Part shown: positions 18,629-26,565 of the stretch, one piece after another
How the letters are laid out: the number at the start of each line of letters is the position of its first letter
Position numbering within the stretch: position 1 is the stretch's first letter
The notes under the pieces: model-generated
The model's database searches: none
What the model saw: the letters and a program-made list of their open reading frames with translations, nothing else
Told to the model about the DNA's origin: nothing
Assembly: GCA_963738575.1 (NCBI GenBank)
Contig: CAVTWY010000002.1
Location: 1,054,001-1,118,000 of the forward strand
Direction: 5' to 3'
Source of the DNA: CAVTWY01 sp963738575
GTDB lineage: Bacteria > Pseudomonadota > Gammaproteobacteria > Burkholderiales > Burkholderiaceae_C
DNA length: 64,000 bases
Program-made: the position numbers and the translations under genes

Positions 18629-18926
18629 GCTCGCTGTGGTCAAAGCCGTTGTCGCCGGTCCAGCGCACCACCACCGTGCCGCTGGCTGCAACGCGCACAT
18701 GAAAGCTCAAGTACGGGTTGGAGGCCACCGACGGGTACAGCGTGGCCGAAAACACCAACTGATTGAGGTAGCGACATTCGACGTGCGTGATGATGTTTCG
18801 CGGCAGGGTTTTGCCGTCGTTGCCAGGCCGATAGCCCGACTCCATCGGGTGCGCAATCAATGCGCGCACTTCGACTACATCGTCTCTTTTAGCCGTGCGC
18901 GGCACGGTCAGCAGGGCTTGTGTCAT
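18606..18926 (-). CDS. soxZ: SoxZ, sulfur-carrier complex subunit
   Basis: A 106-residue immunoglobulin-like protein forming the SoxYZ heterodimer in the periplasm. It starts MTQALLTVPRTAKRDDVVEV and contains ALIAHPMESGYRPGNDGKTL, PRNIITHVECRYLNQLVFSA and VVRWTGDNGFDHSERAQL, all standard SoxZ features. No signal peptide, as expected, since SoxZ is exported with SoxY by the Tat system. Starts 15 bases after soxY ends and overlaps soxA. Confidence 0.95.
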   Translation of the reverse strand: MTQALLTVPRTAKRDDVVEVRALIAHPMESGYRPGNDGKTLPRNIITHVECRYLNQLVFSATLYPSVASNPYLSFHVRVAASGTVVVRWTGDNGFDHSERAQLDVV

Positions 18927-18941
18927 GGCATCAATACCGCA

Positions 18942-19517
18942 TCAACGCAGCGGTGCGTCTTCAACGCAAGCGGCAAGGGTCACGATCACTTCCGCCGCAG
19001 CGCCCACAAAAGACCCATTGCCAAGCTCGGCGACGGCCATCACTGTTTGCGTGGTGGAAAGCCGAAGCCTTGCTGCCACGCGGGCCCGACCCGAAGCGGG
19101 CGACAAACGCACCACGATCATGTCGGCCACCGGGTTGCGTTCGTTAAAAATGCCGATGCGTTTGACGTGGTCGAGCGCTGTCATGGGGCTTGCCACCTCA
19201 ACCTCCACGGGCACGGTGTTGCCGTTTTCTACCAGCGCGTCGATGTCGAAGCGGATGTTGCCCGCCACCACAGGGGCACCTGCCGTGAAGACTCCAACCG
19301 CCTGACGCAACTGCGGCTGCAGCGCCTCCAATGCCAAGGTCTTGGTCGGGGTTTGGCCCCAAGCCAAGGGCGTCCACGCCACCACGGCAATGGATGCTGC
19401 AGTGGCGCCAAGCAGCGATCGGCGGCCCAAGCCGAGTTCGTGCGCGCTGGCGACGTCTGTGACGGCCGTGGACGCGCCCAGGATGCGTTGTTTGGACGAA
19501 AGTGGCGCGCGGGCCAT
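18942..19517 (-). CDS. soxY: SoxY, sulfur-carrier protein with a variant C-terminal arm
   Basis: SoxY carries the sulfur intermediates on a C-terminal cysteine. The 191-residue product has a Tat signal (GLGRRSLLGATAASIAVVAW) and the SoxY fold motifs VEVEVASPM, VKRIGIFNERNPVADMIVVR and VMAVAELGNGSFVGAAAEV. Canonical SoxY ends in GGCGG; this one ends IVTLAACVEDAPLR, so the cysteine is retained but glycines are replaced and a six-residue charged tail follows. The ATG at 19517 lies four bases after soxX stops. Whether the variant arm still reaches all Sox partners is open. Confidence 0.92.
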   Translation of the reverse strand: MARAPLSSKQRILGASTAVTDVASAHELGLGRRSLLGATAASIAVVAWTPLAWGQTPTKTLALEALQPQLRQAVGVFTAGAPVVAGNIRFDIDALVENGNTVPVEVEVASPMTALDHVKRIGIFNERNPVADMIVVRLSPASGRARVAARLRLSTTQTVMAVAELGNGSFVGAAAEVIVTLAACVEDAPLR

Positions 19518-19521
19518 GGGG

Positions 19522-19998
19522 CTAAATCGTTTGAAGGTAGGCAACAACGTCTTCGATCTCCTGCGCTTGCAGCAAGGGCCTGCCGCGCAACCCAGGCGGC
19601 ACTCGCATGGGCTGCGCTTCGCCCTGCACATCACCCACCGGTTTGAAGTACGACGGCATGATGCTGCCAGGCTTCACGCGGTTGGAATCCATCATGCGCG
19701 CACGCAAGGCCACCGCGCCCAAGCGGCGCCCCACACCTGCCAGCGACGGTGCCAAGTTACCGTGCAACTGAGCGTCGGGGAACGGGCCTGCATGGCACAG
19801 CACACACAACCCGAGCTGCCGACTCGCGACAATGGCACGGCCGCGCTGCGCGTCACCAGCTAGCTGCGTCAGGGGTTCCCGCGCCCATGCCAAGGTGTCC
19901 ACGGGCGGTGCTGTTGGCGCCCGCGCTGTTGAGCATCCCGCCAACACCATGGTCATCAACATGAAGCAGCCTGGTTTGCCAAGGAGAGCGCTCGACAT
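19522..19998 (-). CDS. soxX: SoxX, monoheme cytochrome c subunit of SoxAX
   Basis: Electron-accepting partner of SoxA. The 158-residue product starts MSSALLGKPGCFMLMTMVLA with lipobox LAGC, suggesting a membrane-anchored form. It has one heme site (CVLCH), NLAPSLAGVGRRLG, and the distal methionine region VKPGSIMPSYFKPVG typical of SoxX, ending with EIEDVVAYLQTI. The start at 19998 is chosen at the lipoprotein signal; the upstream open frame overlaps the molybdenum-hydroxylase gene. It lies 25 bases after that gene and is probably cotranscribed. Confidence 0.92.
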   Translation of the reverse strand: MSSALLGKPGCFMLMTMVLAGCSTARAPTAPPVDTLAWAREPLTQLAGDAQRGRAIVASRQLGLCVLCHAGPFPDAQLHGNLAPSLAGVGRRLGAVALRARMMDSNRVKPGSIMPSYFKPVGDVQGEAQPMRVPPGLRGRPLLQAQEIEDVVAYLQTI

Positions 19999-20023
19999 CG
20001 TCAGGGGCCACCACCCACGGCCA

Positions 20024-22249
20024 TCAGGCCTTGGCCAAGCTCTGGCCTTTGAGCGGCAAGTTGCGGATGCGCTTGCCCGTTGCCGCAAAGATGGCGTTGA
20101 GCACGGCCGGCGCCGCCACGGCAATGGTGGGTTCGCCCACACCGCCCCAAAACCCACCTGAAGGCACCAGCACCGTTTCAACCTTGGGCATGTCGCTCAT
20201 CTTGACCGTGGGGTAAGTGTCGAAGTTGGTTTGCTCCATCAGGCCATCTTTGAGGGTGCACGCTTGGTACAACGCGGCCGATAAGCCGTAGGCAAACGAG
20301 CCCTCGACCTGCGCCTCGATCTGTTGGGGGTTGACGGCGTGGCCTGGGTCGGTGGCGGCCACGATGCGAAGCACTTTGAGCTCACCCTTGTCGCTCACTG
20401 ACACTTCAGCACAGGCCGCCACGTAACTGCCAAAGCCCATGGTTTGCGCCAAGCCGCGGTGCACGCCTGCAGCAGGTGGCGAGTCCCAACCCACCCTGCT
20501 CGCCACCGCGTTGAGCACCGCCAAGTGCTTGGGGTGGTTGGCCATGAGTTTGCGGCGAAACGCCAGCGGGTCTTGCTTGGTGGCGTGGGCCAACTCGTCC
20601 ATGAAGCACTCGAGGTAGATGGTGTTTTGGTTCAAGTTAACCCCGCGCCAGAACCCCACCGGCACCACCGGGTTGCGCATGGCGTGGTCGATCAACAAAT
20701 GGGGGATGGTGTAGCCGATCGAGGCTTCAGGGCCTGGCTTGTTGAGGCCTTGAAACACCACGGGGTCCAGCCCATCGCGCACGTTTTGCGGAAACAAGCC
20801 CGCCAAGATTGATTGCCCCGCGATGCGCATGTGCAACGCTTCGAGGTTGCCCTGGGCATCGAGCCCCGCCGTGAGCTTGCACTGGGTGACGGGGTGAAAG
20901 CGCCCATGAATCATGTCCTCTTCACGAGACCATATCATTTTGATCGGGACGCCGGGCATTTGTTTGGCAATGCCCACCGCCTTGGTGACGTAGTCGCCCA
21001 GGCCACGGCGGCCAAAGCCACCTCCCAAATGGATCTTGTAAACATCGCACTGCGCCGGCGGCAGGCCAGCAGCTGCTGCGGCGGCGGCCAGTGCCGACTC
21101 GCCGTTTTGTGTCGGGGCCCACACCTCGCAGCGCTCGGAGGTCCATTTGGCCGTGGCGTTCATCACCTCCATGCAAGCGTGATTTTGGTGCGGGTACGAA
21201 TAGACCGCTTCAACTTTGCGTGCCGACCTTTGCAGTGCCGCCTTGGCGTCACCGTTGGCGTTGCCCACCACCCCATCACCATCGAGAGCCGTTGCCAGCG
21301 TTTGTGCAAACGCGGCGCTCGACTGTTTGGCGTTGGGGCCTGCATCCCATTCAATCTTGACGGCATCCAGCGCCGTTTTGGCGCGCCACCAGGTGTCGGC
21401 CACCACCACGATGGCCGTGTCTCCGAGTTGCATGACCTTCTTCACGCCGGGCTTGCCTTGGGCCGCCTGGGCGTCAAACGACTTGACCTTGCCGCCGTAA
21501 TAGGGGCAGTCGCGGATCGCAGCGTTGAGCATGCCCGGCAGCGTCAAGTCCATGCCGTAAATTTGTGCGCCGTTGGTTTTGTCGCGCGTGTCCAGGCGCT
21601 TGACAGGCTTGCCCGCCACCTTCCAAGTTTTGGGATCTTTCAGCGTGATGTCGGTCGGCACGGGCAACTTGGCTGCAGCAGGCGCCATCTTGCCGAAGGT
21701 GGTGGTGCGGCCTGAGGGCCGGTGGGTGATCACGCTGTTGGCCGCTGCGCATTCGGCAGCAGGCACCTTCCATTCGTCAGCAGCGGCCTGCACCAGCACC
21801 ATGCGTGCGGCGGCCCCACCCTTGCGCACGTACTCATGCGACTCGCGAATGCCGCGGCTGCCACCGGTTGAGAAGTTGCCCCAGACGCGGGCACGGGCCA
21901 GGTTTTGGCCAGGCGTGGGGTACTCCGTCGTCACCTTGGCCCAGTCGCATTCAAGCTCTTCGGCCACCAATTGCGCCAGGCCGGTGAGGGTGCCCTGCCC
22001 CATCTCGGAGCGAGCCACGCGAATGACCACGGTATCGTCGGGTTTGATCACCACCCAGGCATTGACTTCAGGCGGTCTTGCCGCTGCAGCGCCCGAGGCT
22101 GCAGGCGCACCCGCAACCTGTGCCCACGATGCCGGGATGTGAAAGCCCACCACAAGGCTGCCGGTGGTGGCAGCGCCAGCTTGCAAGAAGCGGCGGCGCG
22201 ACGGTTTGGTTGCCGTGGTGTGGGTCACGGTTCTGGTTTGGTTTGTCAT
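20024..22249 (-). CDS. Molybdenum hydroxylase large subunit (isoquinoline 1-oxidoreductase beta / CoxL-like), Tat-exported
   Basis: A 741-residue xanthine-oxidase-family Mo-binding subunit. The N terminus MTNQTRTVTHTTATKPSRRR continues FLQAGAATTGSL, a twin-arginine signal. Motifs include VIRVARSEMGQGTLTGLAQL, VWGNFSTGGSRGIRESHEYV, the cofactor loop HLGGGFGRRGLGDYVTKA and near the C terminus GGVGEPTIAVAAPAVL with the catalytic Glu. The IorB/aldehyde-oxidase branch acts in the periplasm with a small Fe-S subunit, which is encoded immediately upstream. Substrate unknown. The unusual point is its position: 25 bases ahead of soxX in one directon. Confidence 0.9.
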   Translation of the reverse strand: MTNQTRTVTHTTATKPSRRRFLQAGAATTGSLVVGFHIPASWAQVAGAPAASGAAAARPPEVNAWVVIKPDDTVVIRVARSEMGQGTLTGLAQLVAEELECDWAKVTTEYPTPGQNLARARVWGNFSTGGSRGIRESHEYVRKGGAAARMVLVQAAADEWKVPAAECAAANSVITHRPSGRTTTFGKMAPAAAKLPVPTDITLKDPKTWKVAGKPVKRLDTRDKTNGAQIYGMDLTLPGMLNAAIRDCPYYGGKVKSFDAQAAQGKPGVKKVMQLGDTAIVVVADTWWRAKTALDAVKIEWDAGPNAKQSSAAFAQTLATALDGDGVVGNANGDAKAALQRSARKVEAVYSYPHQNHACMEVMNATAKWTSERCEVWAPTQNGESALAAAAAAAGLPPAQCDVYKIHLGGGFGRRGLGDYVTKAVGIAKQMPGVPIKMIWSREEDMIHGRFHPVTQCKLTAGLDAQGNLEALHMRIAGQSILAGLFPQNVRDGLDPVVFQGLNKPGPEASIGYTIPHLLIDHAMRNPVVPVGFWRGVNLNQNTIYLECFMDELAHATKQDPLAFRRKLMANHPKHLAVLNAVASRVGWDSPPAAGVHRGLAQTMGFGSYVAACAEVSVSDKGELKVLRIVAATDPGHAVNPQQIEAQVEGSFAYGLSAALYQACTLKDGLMEQTNFDTYPTVKMSDMPKVETVLVPSGGFWGGVGEPTIAVAAPAVLNAIFAATGKRIRNLPLKGQSLAKA

Positions 22250-22262
22250 GGCATGCTTCCCA

Positions 22263-22724
22263 TTAGGCCTTGACCATCCGTGACGCAGCAAGGTGAATGC
22301 CGGCGCGCACGCGGTTGTAGGTGCCACAGCGGCAGATGTTGCTCATGGCATCGTTGATATCAGTGTCACTGGGTTTGGGTTTGTCTTGCAGCAACTTGGC
22401 CGCCGCCATCAGCATGCCCGACTGGCAGAACCCGCATTGCGGTACATCGAGCTCAATCCATGCCGCTTGCAGCGCCTTCATGGCTGGCGTTGAAAGGGCC
22501 TCAACCGTGACGATGCGCTGCGTTGGCGTGACTGCGCTTAGCGGCATCACGCAGGAGCGAACCGCCTGCCCGTCGATGTGCACGGTGCAAGCACCGCACT
22601 GGGCAATGCCACACCCATACTTGGTGCCTGTCAGCCCGAGTTGTTCGCGCAGCACCCACAACAAGGGCGTGTCGGGCTCGGCTTGCACGTCGCGAACTTG
22701 ACCATTGACATGGAGGTTTGGCAT
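22263..22724 (-). CDS. Molybdenum hydroxylase [2Fe-2S] small subunit (isoquinoline 1-oxidoreductase alpha-like)
   Basis: A 153-residue iron-sulfur subunit with two [2Fe-2S] sites: the plant-ferredoxin-type KYGCGIAQCGACTVHIDGQ with the fourth Cys in VRSCVMPLS, and the C-terminal CGFCQSGMLMAAAKLL with ICRCGTYNRVRAGIHLA. It passes electrons from the Mo subunit to an acceptor. It starts MPNLHVNGQVRDVQAEPDTP and lies 13 bases upstream of the large subunit. It heads the minus-strand block that continues into soxXYZA. Confidence 0.94.
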   Translation of the reverse strand: MPNLHVNGQVRDVQAEPDTPLLWVLREQLGLTGTKYGCGIAQCGACTVHIDGQAVRSCVMPLSAVTPTQRIVTVEALSTPAMKALQAAWIELDVPQCGFCQSGMLMAAAKLLQDKPKPSDTDINDAMSNICRCGTYNRVRAGIHLAASRMVKA

Positions 22725-22832
22725 GGTGGACGTCTTGACGGCTGGCGTTGATCGAAGCCCGTAACGTAACCAGGGGCACGCCGCCCGTCAACTTGGTCAC
22801 GGGGAGACCCTGCTCGTTATCCGCCAATCGGG

Positions 22833-22838
22833 TACAAT
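22833..22838 (+). promoter_or_regulatory. Possible -10 box (TACAAT) for rhlE
   Basis: TACAAT lies in the 262-bp region between the divergent Fe-S subunit gene and rhlE; a convincing -35 is not seen. If used, rhlE would have a leader of about 140 bases, and long leaders are common for cold-responsive RNA helicase genes. No other feature was recognised in 22725-22986. Confidence 0.25.
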
Positions 22839-22986
22839 GAGCGCATCGCAGCGGCTATCCAGTCATCGCAGCGATGTCAAATCTGACTCCCACACCCTCT
22901 CGCGCCCGTTGACTGGTGCACTCGCAACGAGTGACCACAGGCTGCGAAACAGGTGCCCTCTCAAATCGGGCGCCGAAAAAATCACC

Positions 22987-24439
22987 ATGCAATTCACTGA
23001 CCTCGGTTTGGCCGAGCCAATCCTGCGCGCCGTAAACGAACAGGGCTACACCGTCCCCACCCCCATCCAAGCGCAAGCCATCCCCGCCATTTTGCGCGGC
23101 GGCGACTTGATGGCCGGCGCCCAAACTGGCACCGGCAAAACTGCCGGCTTCACCCTGCCCATGCTGCACCAATTGGCCGCCGGGGCACCCGCCTTCGACG
23201 CCCGCGGGCGCATCGCCATCCGCGCACTCATCTTGACCCCCACCCGTGAACTGGCAGCCCAGGTTGAAGAAAGCGTGCGCACCTATGGCAAACACCTGCC
23301 GCTTAAGAGCATGGTGATGTTTGGTGGCGTGGGCATGCAACCACAAATCGACAAGCTGCGCCGTGGCGTTGACATCTTGGTGGCAACCCCGGGCCGCTTG
23401 CTTGACCACGCCCAACAGCGCACGCTTGATTTGTCGCACGTGCAGTTTTTTGTGCTCGACGAAGCCGACCGCATGCTCGACATGGGGTTTGTGCATGACA
23501 TCAAAAAGGTGCTGGCGCTTGTGCCCAAGAAAAAGCAATCGTTGCTCTTCTCGGCCACCTTCAGCGATGAAGTCAAGGCCCTGGCCGACAAACTGCTGAA
23601 CCAGCCCGCACTGATCGAAGTGGCGCGCCGCAATGCCACCGCAGAGTTTGTGGCGCAAAAAGTGCACCCCGTGGCACGCGACCGTAAGAAAGAGCTGCTG
23701 GCGCACCTCATCCGCCAAGGCGACTGGAAGCAAGTGCTGGTGTTCACGCGCATGAAGCACGGTGCCAACCGCTTGGCCGAGTACCTTGAAAAAGAAGGCA
23801 TCGGTGCCATGGCCATCCATGGCAACAAGAGCCAAAGTGCGCGCACCAAAGCGCTGGCTGAATTCAAAAAAGGCACCATGCCTGTGCTGGTGGCGACCGA
23901 CATTGCAGCGCGTGGCATCGACATCGACCAATTGCCACACGTGGTGAATTTTGAGCTGCCCAACGTGCCTGAGGATTACGTGCACCGCATCGGCCGCACG
24001 GGGCGTGCAGGCGCGACGGGCGAAGCCATTTCGCTGGTGTGCGTGGACGAGCTTGGCTTTTTGCGTGAGATTGAAAAACTCATCAAGCGCGACATCCCCA
24101 AAGAATTGGTGGCTGGCTACGAGCCGCCCGCCCACGAAAAAGCGCAGCCCATCGTGTTGGGTCGCATGACGATTGGCGTGGGGGCGCGACCCTCGCGTGG
24201 TGGTGGTGGGCGGCGGTGGAGGTGGCGGTCGCTCCGGCGGTCCCGGCCAACCGCGGGGTTATGGACAAGACCGTGGCCAACGCTCGGCGCCGGGCGCGGG
24301 CCAGCGCCAAGGCCAAGGGGCGCGCGACGGTGGTTACGGTGGTGGCGGCCAAGGCGCACCCCGGCGTGCTGAGGGCAACGCTTCAGCACCTCGCGGCATG
24401 GCGCCGCGCAACAGCGATCGACGTGGCGGCACGCGTTAA
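22987..24439 (+). CDS. rhlE: DEAD-box RNA helicase RhlE, with a frameshift in the Gly-rich tail
   Basis: ATP-dependent RNA helicase acting on ribosome assembly and mRNA structure. From MQFTDLGLAEPILRAVNEQG it shows all DEAD motifs: AQTGTGKT (I), PTRELA (Ia), TPGRLLD, VLDEADRMLDMGF (II), FSATF (III), VLVATDIAARGIDI and HRIGRTGRAG (VI). After LGRMTIGVGARPSR the frame runs into Trp/Arg-rich sequence and stops at 24372. The +1 frame gives GGGGGGRSGGPGQPRGYGQD, the Gly/Arg/Gln-rich tail expected, ending at 24439. Removing one G around 24205-24212 gives 484 codons. The catalytic core is unaffected. The break sits in a GGT/GGC repeat prone to slippage or miscalling. Confidence 0.92.
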
Positions 24440-24491
24440 CGCCTAGGCGCGGTGTGGCCCCGGTGGCCTGCCGCGCGCATTACAGTTACGC

Positions 24492-25166
24492 ATGGCCATG
24501 CATTCAGATCGACCGTCGGTGATTGTGGCGGGCTCCACCGGGCTCGTCGGCCGCCAATTGGTCAAACGCCTTCTGGCCGACCGCCATACTGGCACCGTGC
24601 ACGCACTGATGCGACGCGAGGTGCCCAACTACCCCAGCTCCAAGCGGCTGCTCAAGCACCTGGTGGACTTTGCCGCCATCGAGCGGCTTCCACTGGCCTA
24701 TGAGTGCTACATCGCATTGGGTACCACCATCAAAGCGGCTGGCTCTCAAGAAGCCTTTCGCGCGGTGGACTTTCATGCCGTGTTGGCCGTGGCCCAGGCC
24801 GCCCGAGCCAGCGGCGTGGCCCGATTGGCGTTGGTGTCGGCGCTCGGCGCCGACGAGATGTCGAACGTTTTTTACAACCGCGTCAAAGGTGATGCCGAAG
24901 ACGCCATTGCAGGCATCGGCTTTGAACGGGTGGTGATCGCACGGCCGTCTTTGATTCTGGGCAATCGAGCAGAGTTGGGCCAAACCAAGCGCGCTCTCGA
25001 AAGTGCCGTGCAAACGCTGGCCAAACCAGTGATGCGACTGATTCCTGCCAAGTGGCGTCCGATTGAGGCGACGGTGATCGCGCGAGGGTTGGTGCGCTCG
25101 CTGCGCGCCGACGGGCCAAGCGTGCAAGTGCTTGAATCGGCTGCGTTGTTGGCCGCAGGGACGTAG
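24492..25166 (+). CDS. NAD(P)-binding atypical SDR oxidoreductase (TIP30/HTATIP2-like)
   Basis: A 224-residue protein beginning with a dinucleotide-binding loop VIVAGSTGLVGRQLVKRLLA. The motifs YIALGTTIKAAGSQEAF, DFHAVLAVAQAARASGVARL, LVSALGADEMSNVFYNRVKG and VIARPSLILGNRAEL are those of the small NAD(P)H-binding family that includes bacterial YraR/YtfG relatives and human TIP30. YNRVKG supplies the Tyr-x3-Lys pair. Reaction unknown. ATG 24492 or 24498 are both possible; no good ribosome site is seen. Followed by a bidirectional terminator. Confidence 0.82.
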   Translation: MAMHSDRPSVIVAGSTGLVGRQLVKRLLADRHTGTVHALMRREVPNYPSSKRLLKHLVDFAAIERLPLAYECYIALGTTIKAAGSQEAFRAVDFHAVLAVAQAARASGVARLALVSALGADEMSNVFYNRVKGDAEDAIAGIGFERVVIARPSLILGNRAELGQTKRALESAVQTLAKPVMRLIPAKWRPIEATVIARGLVRSLRADGPSVQVLESAALLAAGT

Positions 25167-25208
25167 GCGATCAACGCCAAGGTGGCAGGTTTCCCGAGCC
25201 CAAAGAAC

Positions 25209-25232
25209 AAAACCCGGCAAAGGCCGGGTTTT
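25209..25232. terminator. Bidirectional rho-independent terminator
   Basis: AAAACCCGGC and GCCGGGTTTT form a 10-bp perfect stem around a four-base loop, with A-tract and T-tract at the ends, so it can terminate both the NAD(P)-binding gene from the left and the convergent small gene from the right. Confidence 0.9.
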
Positions 25233-25270
25233 GGCTGTTGGAGCCCGAAGGCCCCGACATCAAAGGCTGA

Positions 25271-25468
25271 TTAGGCCTTCTTTTCCATTTTAGCTTTTTT
25301 AGCTTTTTTGGCTTTTTTGGCCATTTTCTTGTCAGCGGCAGCAGCTGGCTTGGCTTCAGCGGTTGCAGCAGCTTTGGCAGCAGGAGCGGCCGCAGCAGGT
25401 GCAGCGGTTTGTGCGTTGACAGAAGCGGCGAAAGCCAAAGCGGCCAGGGCGGCGAGGATTTTGTTCAT
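25271..25468 (-). CDS. Small secreted Ala/Lys-rich protein
   Basis: A 65-residue product. MNKILAALAALAFAASVNAQ is a clear signal peptide; the mature part is an Ala/Pro stretch followed by a highly basic tail DKKMAKKAKKAKKAKMEKKA with an approximate KKA repeat. AAGGA stands nine bases before the ATG. Its own terminator lies 38 bases after the stop. Small Ala/Lys-rich periplasmic proteins of this sort are widespread in Burkholderiales and poorly characterised. Its role cannot be deduced; a strongly cationic periplasmic peptide could bind nucleic acid, LPS or polyanions. The 177 bases upstream to 25645 hold no recognisable gene. Confidence 0.75.
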   Translation of the reverse strand: MNKILAALAALAFAASVNAQTAAPAAAAPAAKAAATAEAKPAAAADKKMAKKAKKAKKAKMEKKA

Positions 25469-25645
25469 TGCGAAGGGTCCTTAGGAGGTAGGGTCGAGCA
25501 CGACGCTCGAGGGTTGCAACGGTCTTGCGCAAGCCCCGGTTGACGAGTTTATGTTGATTTGAACAACTCTTGGGCAGGTTGTTGTTTCAAAAGACCAATT
25601 TCGCATGGCGCAGCCTGGCCAAATAGGCCTAGATGTAACGATTCG

Positions 25646-26503
25646 CTACTCGAACCGGCCCTGCCGCAGCCATTTGGTGGCCACCCACTTTTCGCCTTCG
25701 ATCACGGGCGCCCCACCGTGCAGCGTCTTGGTGCTGGGGTGTGCCTTGTCGTAGCTGAAGAAAACCGCATTGCCTTTGATGGGCGCTACTTCAAGCCCCA
25801 CGTCTGGAAACGTTGTTCCGCCCCCTTTGGTTGGCGTGTTGAGATAAATAACGATGGTGCCCACGCGCTGACCCCCGCGTTGCAAGATCTTGGGGGTGCC
25901 ACTGTGGGCGGGGTCAAAGTAGTCGTAGTGTGGTTTGTACTCGGCACCAGGCATGTAGTTCAGAATCTGCAAGCCCTCGCCGTTCTCCAACGGCCAGTTG
26001 AGCAAGTTGGCCAAGCGTTGCTCGAGGCGCTGGCAAACGGAGTTTTCGCCGCGCAAGAAGAACATGCCCTTGCTGGTGCGCGCGTCATTCACCTCACTGC
26101 CGCCTGTGTCGTTCACCACGGTTTGGGAACGCTCCAGGCGTGGCCGCGCCAGGGCAATCAGCTCGTCGCACTCCTCGTGCGACATGAGTTGCCCAAATGA
26201 CACCACGCGGGGCTCTCGCATGCTTACCAGCACGCTCACGTCGCGGTCACCCGCATGAACGGTGCTAGGCGATTCGCTCAGGCTAGGTTCCGGCACGGGC
26301 ACCGATGGCGGAAGCTCTTTTTTCTTGGCGTGGTCCTCCAAAAATCCGGTAAGGGTTGATTCAAGCGCTTCGATGGCAGTGTCTTCATCCCAGCCGCTGC
26401 TGCGCATTGACGCCAGCACGACTTCGGGCTTGTGCCCTGCCTGCGCTTGCTCGATGATCCATTGGCGCAGTTCGGGGGAGATGCGTTGAGGTTGTTTACT
26501 CAT
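25646..26503 (-). CDS. 2OG-Fe(II) oxygenase (prolyl 4-hydroxylase alpha-like)
   Basis: A 285-residue protein. The N-terminal ~60 residues (ISPELRQWIIEQAQAGHKPE) form a small helical domain seen in related betaproteobacterial proteins. The C-terminal double-stranded beta-helix has EVNDARTSKGMFFLRGEN, ILNYMPGAEYKPHYDYFDP (metal ligands H-x-D), GTIVIYLNTPTKGGGTTFPD, and the last metal His with the 2-oxoglutarate Lys in STKTLHGGAPVIEGEKWVAT. Likely hydroxylates a protein or peptide. ATG 26503 is the conserved start. It follows purL downstream on the same strand after 62 bases. Confidence 0.88.
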   Translation of the reverse strand: MSKQPQRISPELRQWIIEQAQAGHKPEVVLASMRSSGWDEDTAIEALESTLTGFLEDHAKKKELPPSVPVPEPSLSESPSTVHAGDRDVSVLVSMREPRVVSFGQLMSHEECDELIALARPRLERSQTVVNDTGGSEVNDARTSKGMFFLRGENSVCQRLEQRLANLLNWPLENGEGLQILNYMPGAEYKPHYDYFDPAHSGTPKILQRGGQRVGTIVIYLNTPTKGGGTTFPDVGLEVAPIKGNAVFFSYDKAHPSTKTLHGGAPVIEGEKWVATKWLRQGRFE

Positions 26504-26565
26504 GACAATATTTTGGCAGCTACGCGAGCCGCTGCAAGCGCAATGTGCGCCGTTGGTGTTAGAGG

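Noticed and set aside
22855..24135. 426-codon minus-strand frame opposite rhlE
   Set aside because: Antisense to all DEAD-box motifs; typical shadow frame of GC-rich coding DNA.
24447..24476. GC-rich inverted repeat after rhlE as a terminator
   Set aside because: Only a six-base outer stem with a long loop and no T-tract; not convincing.
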